NCBI GenBank assembly: GCA_009693235.1
Contig: SHXR01000027.1
Span: 1-53,339 of the forward strand
Direction of reading: 5' to 3'
DNA from: Betaproteobacteria bacterium
GTDB lineage: Bacteria > Pseudomonadota > Gammaproteobacteria > Burkholderiales > SG8-39
Length of the DNA: 53,339 bases
Part shown: positions 33,288 to 42,370 of the stretch, piece after piece
Layout of the letters: each line of letters opens with the position of its first letter
Position numbering within the stretch: position 1 is the stretch's first letter
Notes under the pieces: model-generated
The model's database searches: none
The model's input: only the letters and a program-made list of their open reading frames with translations
Told to the model about the DNA's origin: nothing
Made by a program: the position numbers and the translations under genes

Positions 33288-34514
33288 ATGATCAACCCCC
33301 GCCGCATTCTCGATCATGCCGAGCAGCTTGCGCGCTGCTCCGAGCAGGCCGATGGTCTCACCCGTATTTGCTATAGCAAAGAGGCGAGGGCGGCGAACGC
33401 GCTGGTGCTCGAATGGATGCGCGAGGCGGGCATGGCCGCGCGGGTGGATGCTATCGGCAATGTGGTGGGTCGCTATGAAGGTGAGCGGCCGGAACTGCCT
33501 TGTCTCATGTTCGGCTCGCATCTTGACACCGTTCGCAATGGCGGCAAGTACGATGGCATGCTGGGTGTGATCTCGCCGATCGAATGTGTGCGTGCCCTCC
33601 ACGAAGCGGGGCGACGTTTGCCCTTTGCGGTCGAGGTGGTTGGCTTTGCCGATGAAGAGGGCGTGCGGTTTGGGTCGACCTTTCTTGGCAGTCGAGCGAT
33701 TGCGGGGACGTTTGATCAGTCGGTCCTCGATATCCGCGATCAGGGCGGCATGACGATGCGGGAGACGATGATCGCATTCGGGCTTGACCCTGCCGCTATT
33801 GCAACCGCCGCACGTCGCCGCGAAGACGTGCTCGCGTATGCGGAGATCCATATCGAACAAGGCCCGGTGCTTGAAGCCGATGGTCTGCCGGTTGGGGTGG
33901 TGACGGCGATCAATGGCTTCACACGCAAGCACGTCACGATCAAAGGCATGGCCGGACACGCCGGTACGGTGCCGATGCGGTTGCGTCAGGATGCGCTGGC
34001 GGCCGCGGCGGAATGCGTGTTGGCGGTCGAGCGCATTGCATCCGGCGAACCCGATCTGGTCGGGACGGTCGGCCGCATTGAAGCGCTGCCCGGCGCGATC
34101 AATGTCATTCCGGGCGATGTGCATTTCACGATCGATATCCGCGCACCGCGCGACGAGCAGCGACTTGCCGCGGTCGAAAAAGTGGACGAGGCGCTCCGAT
34201 TGATCGGCATGAGACGCAAGGTTGCCATCAAGATTGAGGACTTGCAGGCCACCGTCGTGGCCCAGTGCGCGCCCTGGTTGATGCAGCAGTTAGACGATGC
34301 GGTGGCCGCGGATGGCATTCGTGTCATGCATCTGCCAAGCGGTGCGGGCCATGATGGACAGGCCATGCATGCGCTCGCCGATATTTGTATGTTGTTCGTG
34401 CGCTGTCGTGGCGGCATCAGCCACAATCCGGCCGAATCGATCACCGAGGAAGATGCCGGCATCAGCGCGCGTGTGCTGGCGCGGTTTATCGAGCAGTTTC
34501 GTCCGGGCGGTTAG
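33288..34514 (+). CDS. allC: Allantoate amidohydrolase (M20 family)
   Basis: A 408-residue M20/AllC-type enzyme hydrolysing allantoate towards ureidoglycine/ureidoglycolate, ammonia and CO2. Metal and substrate motifs are MFGSHLDTVRNGGKYDGMLG (near residue 80), DEEGVRFGSTFLGSRA (near 122), EIHIEQGPVLE (near 190), GHAGTVPM (near 225), PSGAGHDGQAMH (near 350) and GGISHNPAES (near 375). Related ureidopropionase/carbamoylase enzymes look alike; uraH on one side and puuE nearby favour AllC. The start ATG 33288 has a weak GGGAA box; an in-frame extension far upstream is antisense to uraH and not real. Confidence 0.88.
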   Translation: MINPRRILDHAEQLARCSEQADGLTRICYSKEARAANALVLEWMREAGMAARVDAIGNVVGRYEGERPELPCLMFGSHLDTVRNGGKYDGMLGVISPIECVRALHEAGRRLPFAVEVVGFADEEGVRFGSTFLGSRAIAGTFDQSVLDIRDQGGMTMRETMIAFGLDPAAIATAARRREDVLAYAEIHIEQGPVLEADGLPVGVVTAINGFTRKHVTIKGMAGHAGTVPMRLRQDALAAAAECVLAVERIASGEPDLVGTVGRIEALPGAINVIPGDVHFTIDIRAPRDEQRLAAVEKVDEALRLIGMRRKVAIKIEDLQATVVAQCAPWLMQQLDDAVAADGIRVMHLPSGAGHDGQAMHALADICMLFVRCRGGISHNPAESITEEDAGISARVLARFIEQFRPGG

Positions 34515-34528
34515 CGGGGGGGCGCAGG

Positions 34529-35662
34529 TCAAGCCAACAAACGCGTTGCCGCAAAGAGCGAGAGATCGAAGGTAGGGCGCTTGCCGTCCACCAGATCGGC
34601 GATCACCTCACCCACCACCGGCGCGAACTTGAACCCATGTCCTGAGCACACACTGGCAAGGATCACGTTGTCATACCCGGGATAGCGATCGAGGGCAAAA
34701 TGCAAGTCGGGCGTATCGGTGTAGAGACACACCAATGAGGAAAGAAGCGGCCCGTTGGCATTGGGCATCCGACGTGTGAGGTAGCCACGCACGATGTCCA
34801 CATCACCGGCATGCACGGTGCGATCAACGGTGTCGACGTTCGTGTGCTTTGGCCCTGCATAGTGCCGTCCCACCTTAAGGCCGTTGCCAAGATCGGGGAT
34901 GCCATAAAAGAAATCACCACCCGCTTCTTCCAGACAGAAGATCGGCAGCTTATCGGCACGAAAGAGCGGCGTTTGTTCGCGCGGTTGAAGGTGCAGCACC
35001 ACTTGCCGTTCAATGGTCAGATTTGAGCGAAGTGCTGGTGCAAGTTCGCCGAGCCATGCGCCGGCTGCAAGCACCAGTTTCGCGGCACGGTAGGTCGCCC
35101 GCTCGGTCGCAACGCTTACGCCATCGCCCGTCGCCTGCCACGACCGAACCGCTTCGCCGTATTGAAGGATGGCACCGCGCGCGGCTGCGAGGTCGAGAAA
35201 CGTTTGCACACATGTCTCCGGATACAAGACCCCTGCATCGGGTTCGTGCACCGCAACCATGTCGGCGTCCAGCTGAAAGACCGGGAATCGATCGTGCATT
35301 GCCTGCTTTGACAGGATGGTGTGCGGCAGCTCGTGTTGCCGTGCGCTTTGCAAGGCGCCGCTTACCAGGCCGCTTTCGGGATGCCCGATCATGAGTCCGC
35401 CGGTTCGCGTCATCAGCCGAGCTTTTGCGCGGGCTTCGAGTTCAGACCACAGCTCATACGATCGTTCAATCAATGGTACGTAGGACGGATCCTCGTAATA
35501 AGTCTTGCGAATGATGCGCGACTCGCCGTGATGCGAGCCGAAGGAATGTGGCGGGTGGTGCGCGTCGAACCCCAACACGCGCTGTCCGCGCAGGGCGAGC
35601 TGGAGCGTCGCCGATGCACCCATCGTGCCAAGGCCCACGACAATGACATCGAACTTATCCAT
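34529..35662 (-). CDS. solA: N-methyl-L-tryptophan oxidase / monomeric sarcosine oxidase-like FAD enzyme
   Basis: A 377-residue FAD-dependent amine oxidase of the MSOX/MTOX group, oxidising N-methyl amino acids to the amine, formaldehyde and H2O2. The dinucleotide motif is VVGLGTMGASAT at the N-terminus, followed by HSFGSHHGESRIIRKTYYED; the covalent-flavin Cys corresponds to LVCLYTDTPDLHF, and the C-terminus has SVCSGHGFKFAPVVGEV. ATG 35662 matches the family start; longer in-frame reading to 35740 is not supported. It lies between allC (convergent, 14-base gap) and puuE (divergent). Substrate preference (sarcosine, N-methyltryptophan or another) cannot be told from sequence. Confidence 0.87.
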   Translation of the reverse strand: MDKFDVIVVGLGTMGASATLQLALRGQRVLGFDAHHPPHSFGSHHGESRIIRKTYYEDPSYVPLIERSYELWSELEARAKARLMTRTGGLMIGHPESGLVSGALQSARQHELPHTILSKQAMHDRFPVFQLDADMVAVHEPDAGVLYPETCVQTFLDLAAARGAILQYGEAVRSWQATGDGVSVATERATYRAAKLVLAAGAWLGELAPALRSNLTIERQVVLHLQPREQTPLFRADKLPIFCLEEAGGDFFYGIPDLGNGLKVGRHYAGPKHTNVDTVDRTVHAGDVDIVRGYLTRRMPNANGPLLSSLVCLYTDTPDLHFALDRYPGYDNVILASVCSGHGFKFAPVVGEVIADLVDGKRPTFDLSLFAATRLLA

Positions 35663-35802
35663 GATGATTCGCTGCAATCCAACGTGCGATGAGCGCATCG
35701 TACCGCAGTGCTTCGTCCGACAAATGCGGGTGATCCGCACGCATCTTTCGCTCTTTTGCCAATCAGGCGAGAATCCGGGCCGTACATCACGGATGGAAAG
35801 CC

Positions 35803-36786
35803 ATGGTAACGAAGCAGACGACTGCGTCCAGCGCGGCGAAGGCGGCGCGTAAGGCGAACGAAAAACCCGCTGCGTATCCGCGCGATTTGGTCGGCTACGG
35901 CCGCACGCCGCCGCACGCTGCTTGGCCGGGTGGCGCGCGCATCGCGGTGCAATTCGTTCTCAACTATGAAGAGGGCGGCGAAAACAACGTACTGCATGGC
36001 GATCCCGGCTCGGAGAAATTCCTCTCGGAGATCATCGGTGCGGAGGCCTATCCGGCGCGCCATCTGTCGATGGAGTCGATCTATGAATACGGCTCGCGGG
36101 CCGGTGTGTGGCGGATCCTGCGGGAATTCGAGCGCCGCGGCTTACCGATTACGGTGTTCGGTGTATCGATGGCGCTCGAACGCCATCCGGAACTCACCCA
36201 AGCGTTGGTCGAACTCGGCCATGAAATCGCCTGCCACAGCTGGCGCTGGATTCACTACCAGAGCATGCCGGTGGCTGAGGAGCGCAAACACATCCGGATC
36301 GGCACCGAGATCATTCGTCGATTGACGGGTGGTCAATGGCCGCTTGGCTGGTATACCGGGCGCGATAGCCCCAATACGCGCCGCTTGGTGGTGGAGCACG
36401 GTGGCTTCGAATATGACTCGGACTACTACGGCGATGATCTTCCGTTCTGGGTCGACGTCGCCACCAAAAGCGGCATGCAGCAACAGTTGATCGTGCCCTA
36501 TACGCTCGATGCCAATGACATGCGCTTTGCCACGCCGCAAGGCTTCAATACGAGCGATCAGTTCTTCGCGTATCTGCGCGATTCCTTTGACGTGTTGTAT
36601 GCGGAAGGAGCGGAGTTGCCGCGCATGATGTCGATCGGCATGCACTGCCGGTTGCTGGGGCGACCGGGGAGATTACGGGCACTGCAGCGGTTTCTCGATC
36701 ATATCGGTCGATACGATCGCGTCTGGGTGTGCCGGCGCATCGATATCGCGCGGCATTGGCGGGCGAGCCATCCGGCTAAACCCTAA
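35803..36786 (+). CDS. puuE: Allantoinase PuuE (polysaccharide-deacetylase-like)
   Basis: A 327-residue PuuE-type allantoinase, a metal-independent member of the NodB/polysaccharide deacetylase fold that opens allantoin to allantoate. Characteristic blocks are RDLVGYGRTPPHAAWPGGAR, FVLNYEEGGENNVLHGD, SMESIYEYGSRAGVWRILRE, EIACHSWRWIHY and GWYTGRDSPNTRRLV. The first 20 residues (Lys/Ala-rich) are an unusual extension before the family start; ATG 35803 has a GGAAAG box upstream. With uraH and allC this gives three steps from 5-hydroxyisourate to allantoate breakdown, lacking OHCU decarboxylase in the window. Confidence 0.92.
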   Translation: MVTKQTTASSAAKAARKANEKPAAYPRDLVGYGRTPPHAAWPGGARIAVQFVLNYEEGGENNVLHGDPGSEKFLSEIIGAEAYPARHLSMESIYEYGSRAGVWRILREFERRGLPITVFGVSMALERHPELTQALVELGHEIACHSWRWIHYQSMPVAEERKHIRIGTEIIRRLTGGQWPLGWYTGRDSPNTRRLVVEHGGFEYDSDYYGDDLPFWVDVATKSGMQQQLIVPYTLDANDMRFATPQGFNTSDQFFAYLRDSFDVLYAEGAELPRMMSIGMHCRLLGRPGRLRALQRFLDHIGRYDRVWVCRRIDIARHWRASHPAKP

Positions 36787-36849
36787 CGGGTTCGGAATTC
36801 TCGCGCCCATCGTGATCGTCCGGCCGATGTGGTGGCTCGGCTCGCGGCG

Positions 36850-37617
36850 CTAGACGATCGTCACCGTGACATCGCCGACACCAGCGATGACAGCGCGTAC
36901 GCTGCCCTTTTGGATGATCTCGAGGCCGGTGCATGAACCCGTCGTGACCGCATCGCCCGCGGTGATCGGCGTGCCGCGCAGGGCGCAATGATTGGCAAGC
37001 CAGGTGAGCAATCGCTGCACATTACCTGCCGAATTGCCGCCGGTTTTCTGTACGATGCGTTCACCATCGACCCATATTTCTGCATTCACCTGCAGCTGGT
37101 CGATGGTGGGCAGCACAGCGGACGCGGGCCCCAGGATGTACGCACCGTTGTTGCCGAGATCGGCAGTTTGTTCGAGCGCGGATCGGGAACGGAAATCGAC
37201 ATAGCGCGAATCGGCGATTTCAATGCCGGCATGCACGCTCGCTATTGCCGCAAGCACCTCTTCCACTGCATACGGGCGACTGGCACGATCGAGCGTGGTG
37301 CCGAATTTGAATGCGATCTCGCCTTCAATGCCGACGAAATGAAACTCCGCGGCCGACAGGGTTGGTCGCCCGGTGTAAATCGATCGTGCCGCCAGCGGCG
37401 CGCGCCCCGGTATGGCATCCGGCGTTGCGGCGCCGACCTTCCAGCCGCCGCGCCCGCCCATGCGGATCATCTGCCCGTCTTGGATGGTATGTGCCTCGTC
37501 GAGCGTTTGTGGCATCGCATCGGCGGGCAATGCGTCCAGCCATTTGCGCGCACGACGCGCCGCCATCAGGACTTGCACGGCCCGATCGAGTCGGGCGCCA
37601 CCATCATCGCGATTCAT
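36850..37617 (-). CDS. 2-keto-4-pentenoate hydratase-like (FAA hydrolase superfamily) protein
   Basis: A 255-residue protein of the MhpD/DmpE hydratase-decarboxylase branch of the fumarylacetoacetate hydrolase superfamily. Motifs are GWKVGAATPDA (near residue 55), GIEGEIAFKF with the metal-binding Glu pair (near 95), VHAGIEIADSRYVDF (near 125) and the Gly-rich GNVQRLLTWLANH region. Such enzymes act on 2-hydroxypentadienoate-type products of aromatic meta-cleavage, but many relatives are uncharacterised. ATG 37617 overlaps the end of the upstream DUF457 gene by 14 bases, so the two are coupled. No meta-cleavage dioxygenase is nearby. Confidence 0.83.
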   Translation of the reverse strand: MNRDDGGARLDRAVQVLMAARRARKWLDALPADAMPQTLDEAHTIQDGQMIRMGGRGGWKVGAATPDAIPGRAPLAARSIYTGRPTLSAAEFHFVGIEGEIAFKFGTTLDRASRPYAVEEVLAAIASVHAGIEIADSRYVDFRSRSALEQTADLGNNGAYILGPASAVLPTIDQLQVNAEIWVDGERIVQKTGGNSAGNVQRLLTWLANHCALRGTPITAGDAVTTGSCTGLEIIQKGSVRAVIAGVGDVTVTIV

Positions 37618-38164
37618 TGGGAAATCCTCGTATTGTCGCGGCAAGGATGCGGCGCGTGACGAGCCTATGTACCACAATCAGCGCGAAGCACGGTAACCAC
37701 ACCCAGCGGATTTCGGACATCAGAACCTCAACGCCCTCCCATTGCAGGAATTCAAGGCCGATCGGCGAGACTTGAATGGGGTTCCAGGGGAAGAAGAAGC
37801 GTGCTTCGGTGATCGGCCAGAAAAACGCGATGCCCGCCCCGCCATCGGTGCAAGCATCCACCACCCCGTGGGAGGCGGTACAAGTCGAGAGAAACAGAAA
37901 GGATTTCCATCTGTTGCGATCGAGGCGCCGATGCGGCGTAAAAAAACGCGTCGCGATGAATCCAAGCACGAGCGCGAAGGCAATCGAGTGAGTGAACCCC
38001 CGATGTCCGATGATGTGCCAGTCTTCATATTGCGTGTAGAACGCGACGAAGTCGATATCGGGCACGATCGACAGCAGGCAGCCGATCGCAATCGTGCGCG
38101 GAGGCATCCCGGTCAGACGCCCAATGGTCAGGGCGACGATCGGATGCGAGAAGATCGTCGCCAT
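37604..38164 (-). CDS. DUF457/YdjM-type membrane-bound metal-dependent hydrolase
   Basis: A 186-residue integral membrane protein of the PF04307 (YdjM, DUF457) family. The N-terminal FSHPIVALTIGRLTG and VPDIDFVAF give conserved His and Asp, HIIGHRGFTHSIAFALVLG is the family core, and STCTASHGVVDACTDGG carries further conserved His/Asp. About five membrane helices are visible. Some members are LexA-regulated, and the hydrolase function is presumed from metal ligands. It lies six bases downstream of argG on the minus strand and overlaps the hydratase-like gene, so it may be read from the arg operon. Confidence 0.87.
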   Translation of the reverse strand: MATIFSHPIVALTIGRLTGMPPRTIAIGCLLSIVPDIDFVAFYTQYEDWHIIGHRGFTHSIAFALVLGFIATRFFTPHRRLDRNRWKSFLFLSTCTASHGVVDACTDGGAGIAFFWPITEARFFFPWNPIQVSPIGLEFLQWEGVEVLMSEIRWVWLPCFALIVVHRLVTRRILAATIRGFPNESR

Positions 38165-38170
38165 GGATGC

Positions 38171-39403
38171 TTAGCGGCGTCGTTTTTTTGCGAGGTTGCC
38201 GGCGATGCGCAAACGCAGCGCATTCAGCTTGATGAACCCGCCCGCATCGGCCTGGTTGTAGGCGCCGCCATCATCATCGAAGGTCGAGATGGCCGGGTCA
38301 AACAGTGAATTGGTCTTCGACTCGCGGCTCACGACGAGGACCGTTCCCTTGTAGAGCTTGAGGCGCACCGAGCCATTGACCGTCTTCTGTGAGCCGTCGA
38401 TCAGCGTTTGCAGCAGCATCCGCTCCGGACTGAACCAGTAGCCGTTGTAGATGAGGCGTGCGTAGCGCGGCATCAGATCATCTTTCAGCGCAAGCACTTC
38501 GCGATCCATGGTAATCGACTCCATCGCCCGGTGTGCTTTCAACATGATCGTGCCGCCGGGTGTCTCATAACAGCCGCGCGATTTCATGCCTACATAGCGG
38601 TTCTCGACGAGATCGAGGCGGCCGATGCCGTGCTTCCCGCCGATGCGGTTCAATTCTGCGAGCATCTTGGCCGGCGTGAGGCGTTTGCCGTTGACCGTGA
38701 CGATATCGCCCTTCTCGTAGCCGAGCTCCAGCATTTCGGCGCGATTGGGCGCTTTCTGCGGCGATGCGGTAATGCGCCACATCGATTCCTCCGGCTCGAA
38801 CGCCGGGTCTTCCAGCACGCCGCCTTCATAGGAGATGTGCAGGAGGTTGGCATCCATTGAATAGGGTGCGCCACCCTTTCGCTTTTTGAAATCGACCGGG
38901 ATCTTGTGTTGATCAGCGTACTTGAGTAGCTTGTCGCGGGACAAGAGATCCCATTCTCGCCACGGCGCGATGACGCGCACATTCGGCATCAGCGCGTAGG
39001 CGCCGAGCTCGAAGCGCACCTGATCATTGCCTTTGCCGGTAGCACCGTGCGAAATCGCATCGGCACCGGTCTTGCGGGCAATCTCCACCAGGTGCTTGGC
39101 GATCAATGGGCGGGCGATCGATGTGCCGAGCAGATATTCGCCTTCATAGACGGCGTTCGCCCGAAACATCGGGAAGACGAAATCGCGCACGAATTCTTCG
39201 CGCAGATCTTCGATGAAGATGCTTTTGACGCCGAACATCTTCGCCTTGCGGCGGGCCGGTGCGAGTTCTTCGCCTTGTCCGATGTCGGCGGTAAACGTCA
39301 CAACTTCGCACTCGTAGACGTCCTGCAGCCATTTCAGGATGACAGACGTATCGAGGCCGCCCGAGTAGGCGAGCACGACTTTCTTGATGCGGTCTTTGTT
39401 CAT
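38171..39403 (-). CDS. argG: Argininosuccinate synthase
   Basis: A 410-residue ArgG that joins citrulline and aspartate using ATP. The PP-loop is [17 protein letters not shown] at the N-terminus, followed by [34 protein letters not shown] and [18 protein letters not shown]. The C-terminal end is basic (NLAKKRRR). It is the last arginine gene of a minus-strand argD-argF-argG unit, 41 bases after argF. The ATG has no clear Shine-Dalgarno (CTCCCCG upstream), so its translation may depend on position in the operon. No ArgR box was recognised by eye. Confidence 0.96.
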   Translation of the reverse strand: MNKDRIKKVVLAYSGGLDTSVILKWLQDVYECEVVTFTADIGQGEELAPARRKAKMFGVKSIFIEDLREEFVRDFVFPMFRANAVYEGEYLLGTSIARPLIAKHLVEIARKTGADAISHGATGKGNDQVRFELGAYALMPNVRVIAPWREWDLLSRDKLLKYADQHKIPVDFKKRKGGAPYSMDANLLHISYEGGVLEDPAFEPEESMWRITASPQKAPNRAEMLELGYEKGDIVTVNGKRLTPAKMLAELNRIGGKHGIGRLDLVENRYVGMKSRGCYETPGGTIMLKAHRAMESITMDREVLALKDDLMPRYARLIYNGYWFSPERMLLQTLIDGSQKTVNGSVRLKLYKGTVLVVSRESKTNSLFDPAISTFDDDGGAYNQADAGGFIKLNALRLRIAGNLAKKRRR

Positions 39404-39444
39404 CGGGGAGAAACCGTTATATAAAGGATTGAAATGCAGTGCGG

Positions 39445-40365
39445 TCAGGCGACCCGACCAAGCACCAGGTATTCGAGCAAGGCTTTTTGCGTGTGCAGCC
39501 GATTCTCGGCTTCATCCCAGACCACGCTTTGCGGGCCGTCGATCACTGCGGCGCTCACTTCTTCGCCGCGGTGCGCCGGCAGACAATGCATGAATAGCGC
39601 CGACGGCTTGGCGCCTTGCATCATGTTGGCATCGACTTCCCAGTCGACGAAATCGCGCTTGCGCGCGTCCGATTCGCCTTCGAAGCCCATGCTGGTCCAG
39701 ACGTCGGTGGTCACCAGATCAGCATTCTTCACCGCATCCATCGGATCGGTGAATTCCTCATAGTGATTCGAGTTGTAGATGCCGGCCCGCTCGGGTTCGA
39801 CTTCATAACCAGGCGGAGTGGAGACATGCACGTTGAAATCGAACACGGTGGCGGCCTGGAGCCAGGTGTTGCAGACGTTATTGGAATCGCCGATCCAGGC
39901 CACGGTCTTACCCTGAATCGAGCCGCGATGCTCGATGAAAGTGTAGATATCGGCAAGGATCTGGCACGGATGATATTCGTTGGTGAGCCCATTGATCACC
40001 GGCACGCGCGAATTGCGCGCGAAGCGCTCGATGATTTCTTGTTCAAACGTGCGGATCATGACCGCATCACACATGCGTGAGATAACCTGCGCGGCGTCCT
40101 CGACCGGCTCACCGCGGCCAAGTTGTGAATCGCGCGTGTTGAGGTAAATCGCCGCCCCGCCGAGCTGATGCATGCCCGCCTCGAATGACAGGCGGGTGCG
40201 GGTCGACTGCTTCTCAAAAATCATTACCAGAGTGCGATCTTCCAGCGGCCAGTATTTCTGGAACGACTTGAAGCGCTCCTTGATCCAGCGCGTGCGTGCA
40301 AATAGGTAATCGAGCTCTTCGCGCGAGAAATCCTTGAATTGCAGAAAATGCTTGACCGGTTTCAC
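39445..40365 (-). CDS. argF: Ornithine carbamoyltransferase
   Basis: A 306-residue anabolic ornithine carbamoyltransferase making citrulline. The carbamoyl-phosphate motif STRTRLSFE (near residue 54), [15 protein letters not shown] (near 130), [12 protein letters not shown] and the ornithine-site [11 protein letters not shown] (near 265) are intact. It starts with GTG at 40365, overlapping the argD stop by four bases (GTGA), a sign of translational coupling. Confidence 0.96.
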   Translation of the reverse strand: MKPVKHFLQFKDFSREELDYLFARTRWIKERFKSFQKYWPLEDRTLVMIFEKQSTRTRLSFEAGMHQLGGAAIYLNTRDSQLGRGEPVEDAAQVISRMCDAVMIRTFEQEIIERFARNSRVPVINGLTNEYHPCQILADIYTFIEHRGSIQGKTVAWIGDSNNVCNTWLQAATVFDFNVHVSTPPGYEVEPERAGIYNSNHYEEFTDPMDAVKNADLVTTDVWTSMGFEGESDARKRDFVDWEVDANMMQGAKPSALFMHCLPAHRGEEVSAAVIDGPQSVVWDEAENRLHTQKALLEYLVLGRVA

Positions 40366-41540
40366 TTGCTCAAAAACTTTTTGACGACGGCGCTGACACG
40401 TGCGACCAACTCGCGCGATTCCGCTTCGTTGATGACCAAGGGCGGCAACAGCCGGATGACGCGATCGGCAGTGACATTAATCAACACGCCGGCTTCGAGC
40501 GCGAGATTGACCAGCCCCCCGCATGGGCGATCGAGTTCGACGCCGATCATGAGACCCATGCCGCGCGCCTCCACGAAGCCCGGTGTGCCACCGAGCGCCT
40601 CACGGAAGCCATTTCGGATCACTTCGCCCATTTTGGTCGCGTTGGCGAGCAGGCCTTCATCTTCCATGGCGGCGAGCGTGGCGATGCCGGCACGACAGGC
40701 AAGCGGCCCGCCACCAAACGTCGATCCGTGCGTGCCCGGCTTCAGAACATGGGCCGCCTTGCCCGCTGCCACGCACGCACCAATCGGTACGCCGGAGCCA
40801 AGCCCTTTGGCGAGCGTCATGGCATCGCATTGGATGCCGGCATGCTGAAAGCCAAACCATTTGCCGGTCCGCCCGATGCCGCACTGCACTTCATCTAGCA
40901 TAAGGAGCCAGCCTTTTTCATCGCAGATCTTGCGCAGAAATCGTACGTATTCGATATCGGCGACATGGATGCCGCCTTCGCCTTGCAGCACTTCAACCAG
41001 GATCGCGGCGATGTTCGGATTTACGTCCGCTGCTTGTTTGATCGACTGGATATCGTTGTACGGCACGCGCACAAACCCTTGCACGAGCGGCTCGAACCCG
41101 GCTTGCGCCTTACGGTTGCCGGTGGCCGATAGCGTGGCAAGCGTGCGGCCGTGCCAGGCGCGCTCCATCACGATAATGGCCGCGTTGTTATTGCCGTTTT
41201 GATGCGCGTAATAGCGGGCGAGCTTGATCGCCGATTCATTGGCTTCCGATCCGGAGCTGCAGAAAAACACTTCTTCCATCCCGGACAGCGCGCAAATCCG
41301 ATCAGCCAGCGTCTCCTGGTTGCGCACGCCGTACAAATTCGAGGTATGGATCAGCTTGCCCAACTGGTCGGTCAAAGCGGCCGTGAGTTTTGGATGCGCA
41401 TGGCCAAGTCCGGACACCGCGATGCCTGCCATCGCATCGAGATACTTGCGGCCGGCCTCGTCCCAAATCCAAACGCCTTTGCCATGACTGAATGTGACCG
41501 GCTGGCGCCCGTAGGTATTCATCACATGGGAGTTGGACAT
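40362..41540 (-). CDS. argD: Acetylornithine aminotransferase
   Basis: A 392-residue class III PLP aminotransferase. The N-terminal NTYGRQPVTFSHGKGVWIWD, the PLP region FFCSSGSEANESAIKLAR, LDEVQCGIGRTGKWFGFQ and the Lys-bearing MTLAKGLGSGVPIGAC, with STFGGGPLACRAG after it, are typical of ArgD. It produces N-acetylornithine and can also act on succinyldiaminopimelate in lysine synthesis. First gene of the argDFG unit; the promoter must lie in the 41541-41937 gap. rpsT, often seen nearby in related genomes, is absent from the window. Confidence 0.95.
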   Translation of the reverse strand: MSNSHVMNTYGRQPVTFSHGKGVWIWDEAGRKYLDAMAGIAVSGLGHAHPKLTAALTDQLGKLIHTSNLYGVRNQETLADRICALSGMEEVFFCSSGSEANESAIKLARYYAHQNGNNNAAIIVMERAWHGRTLATLSATGNRKAQAGFEPLVQGFVRVPYNDIQSIKQAADVNPNIAAILVEVLQGEGGIHVADIEYVRFLRKICDEKGWLLMLDEVQCGIGRTGKWFGFQHAGIQCDAMTLAKGLGSGVPIGACVAAGKAAHVLKPGTHGSTFGGGPLACRAGIATLAAMEDEGLLANATKMGEVIRNGFREALGGTPGFVEARGMGLMIGVELDRPCGGLVNLALEAGVLINVTADRVIRLLPPLVINEAESRELVARVSAVVKKFLSK

Positions 41541-41937
41541 GCAAGTTCCTTTTGAGGCCGGAGCTTGGTTACTCGCGGACGCTGTTGATCTTGGGCCGGC
41601 ATCCTAATCACCGCTCGCATTGGTGCGCTGAACCTTGCGGTCGCCACGCGGGCCGACGGTCGAATTTGTTGCACCCGGAGAATCCAATCCCGTCGCTTTG
41701 CTATCCGCGACGGCGGAAAACGTCGCAACATGCTGCATCAAAACGCGAACGGCGACCCGGGCCGCCGTCCTGAAAACGGCCCAAATAATACCACGCGCTT
41801 GATGTTAAACGGCTTTTAGCCGCGCCCCCCGGAGGGGGGCGCGGCGAGGGGGTTCAGCGACCGAGGGTCCGTAGCAGCGGTCCGCTGCCGGGTTGGCGCT
41901 GCGTGTCGGGCAGCTCTTCGCAGGAGATGATTGTCGA
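41541..41937. other. Intergenic region upstream of argD
   Basis: About 400 bases without a supported gene. Frames present on either strand are Arg/Pro-rich and look like chance readings. No tRNA, riboswitch or clear promoter was recognised. The one notable object is the perfect hairpin at 41819-41845, listed separately. The argD promoter is expected here. Confidence 0.6.
41819..41845. terminator. Very stable perfect GC hairpin, terminator-like but without a T-run
   Basis: GCCGCGCCCCCC (41819-41830) and GGGGGGCGCGGC (41834-41845) form a perfect 12-base-pair stem with a three-base GGA loop. Neither strand has a T-run directly after the stem (on the minus strand it is followed by TAAAAGCC), so it is not a textbook rho-independent terminator. 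It lies 93 bases past the end of the 51-residue minus-strand gene and about 280 bases before argD, so it could end that transcript or separate it from argDFG. Confidence 0.5.
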
Positions 41938-42093
41938 TCAGTAGTACATCTGTCCGAGTTTGCGCCGGGCGTCGTCCTGATCGCGTCCGTGAATGACGAT
42001 GTGATCCACCTGCAAGCCCTGCGCGGTGCGGATATGAAACCGAAAGCGCGTGAGCCGCCGGTTCCAGTTGATCGGTCCGGCCAGGTCCGTCAT
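41938..42093 (-). CDS. Small conserved-looking hypothetical protein (51 residues)
   Basis: A 51-residue protein reading from MTDLAGPINWNRRLTRFRFH through VDHIVIHGRDQDDARRKLGQ to MYY. ATG 42093 is supported by GGAGAC eight bases upstream. The pattern (basic strand, then VxxxxIHGRDxxDARRKLxQMY) resembles a short uncharacterised protein I associate with betaproteobacterial genomes, usually ending in Tyr-x-Cys. The predicted shape is two strands and a helix. Longer in-frame readings upstream to 42252 are Pro/Arg-rich and less likely. Function unknown. Confidence 0.55.
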   Translation of the reverse strand: MTDLAGPINWNRRLTRFRFHIRTAQGLQVDHIVIHGRDQDDARRKLGQMYY

Positions 42094-42370
42094 GAATGGT
42101 GTCTCCAAATGCGTCATCACAGTGGCGCCTAAGGTGATGGTAACGCCGACCCCGCCGTCGCCAATGACCGGCTGGAGCCTCACCGGCGACGTTGGTCGCC
42201 CGCTGATGCCCGGCGGCCGCGGCAGGCGGCAACGCTGATTTTTAGGCGTCAAGGGATGGCTTGCTCACGCCAGGATGTGACTCGATTGTCCATCGGGTCG
42301 TCACATGCATTGCCTGCAATGCGCGAGCCCACTACACTCCGGGCCAGTCAAAACAGACGTCGAGTAGCGT

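Noticed and set aside
41541..41937. A tRNA or rpsT gene upstream of argD
   Set aside because: I looked for a TTC-arm-like and acceptor pairing pattern and for an S20-like Lys/Ala-rich frame and found neither.
41816..42232. A 138-residue minus-strand frame overlapping the 51-residue gene
   Set aside because: It is His/Arg/Ala-rich with no recognisable pattern, lacks a ribosome site and runs into the GC hairpin; it looks like the shadow of the better-supported small gene.
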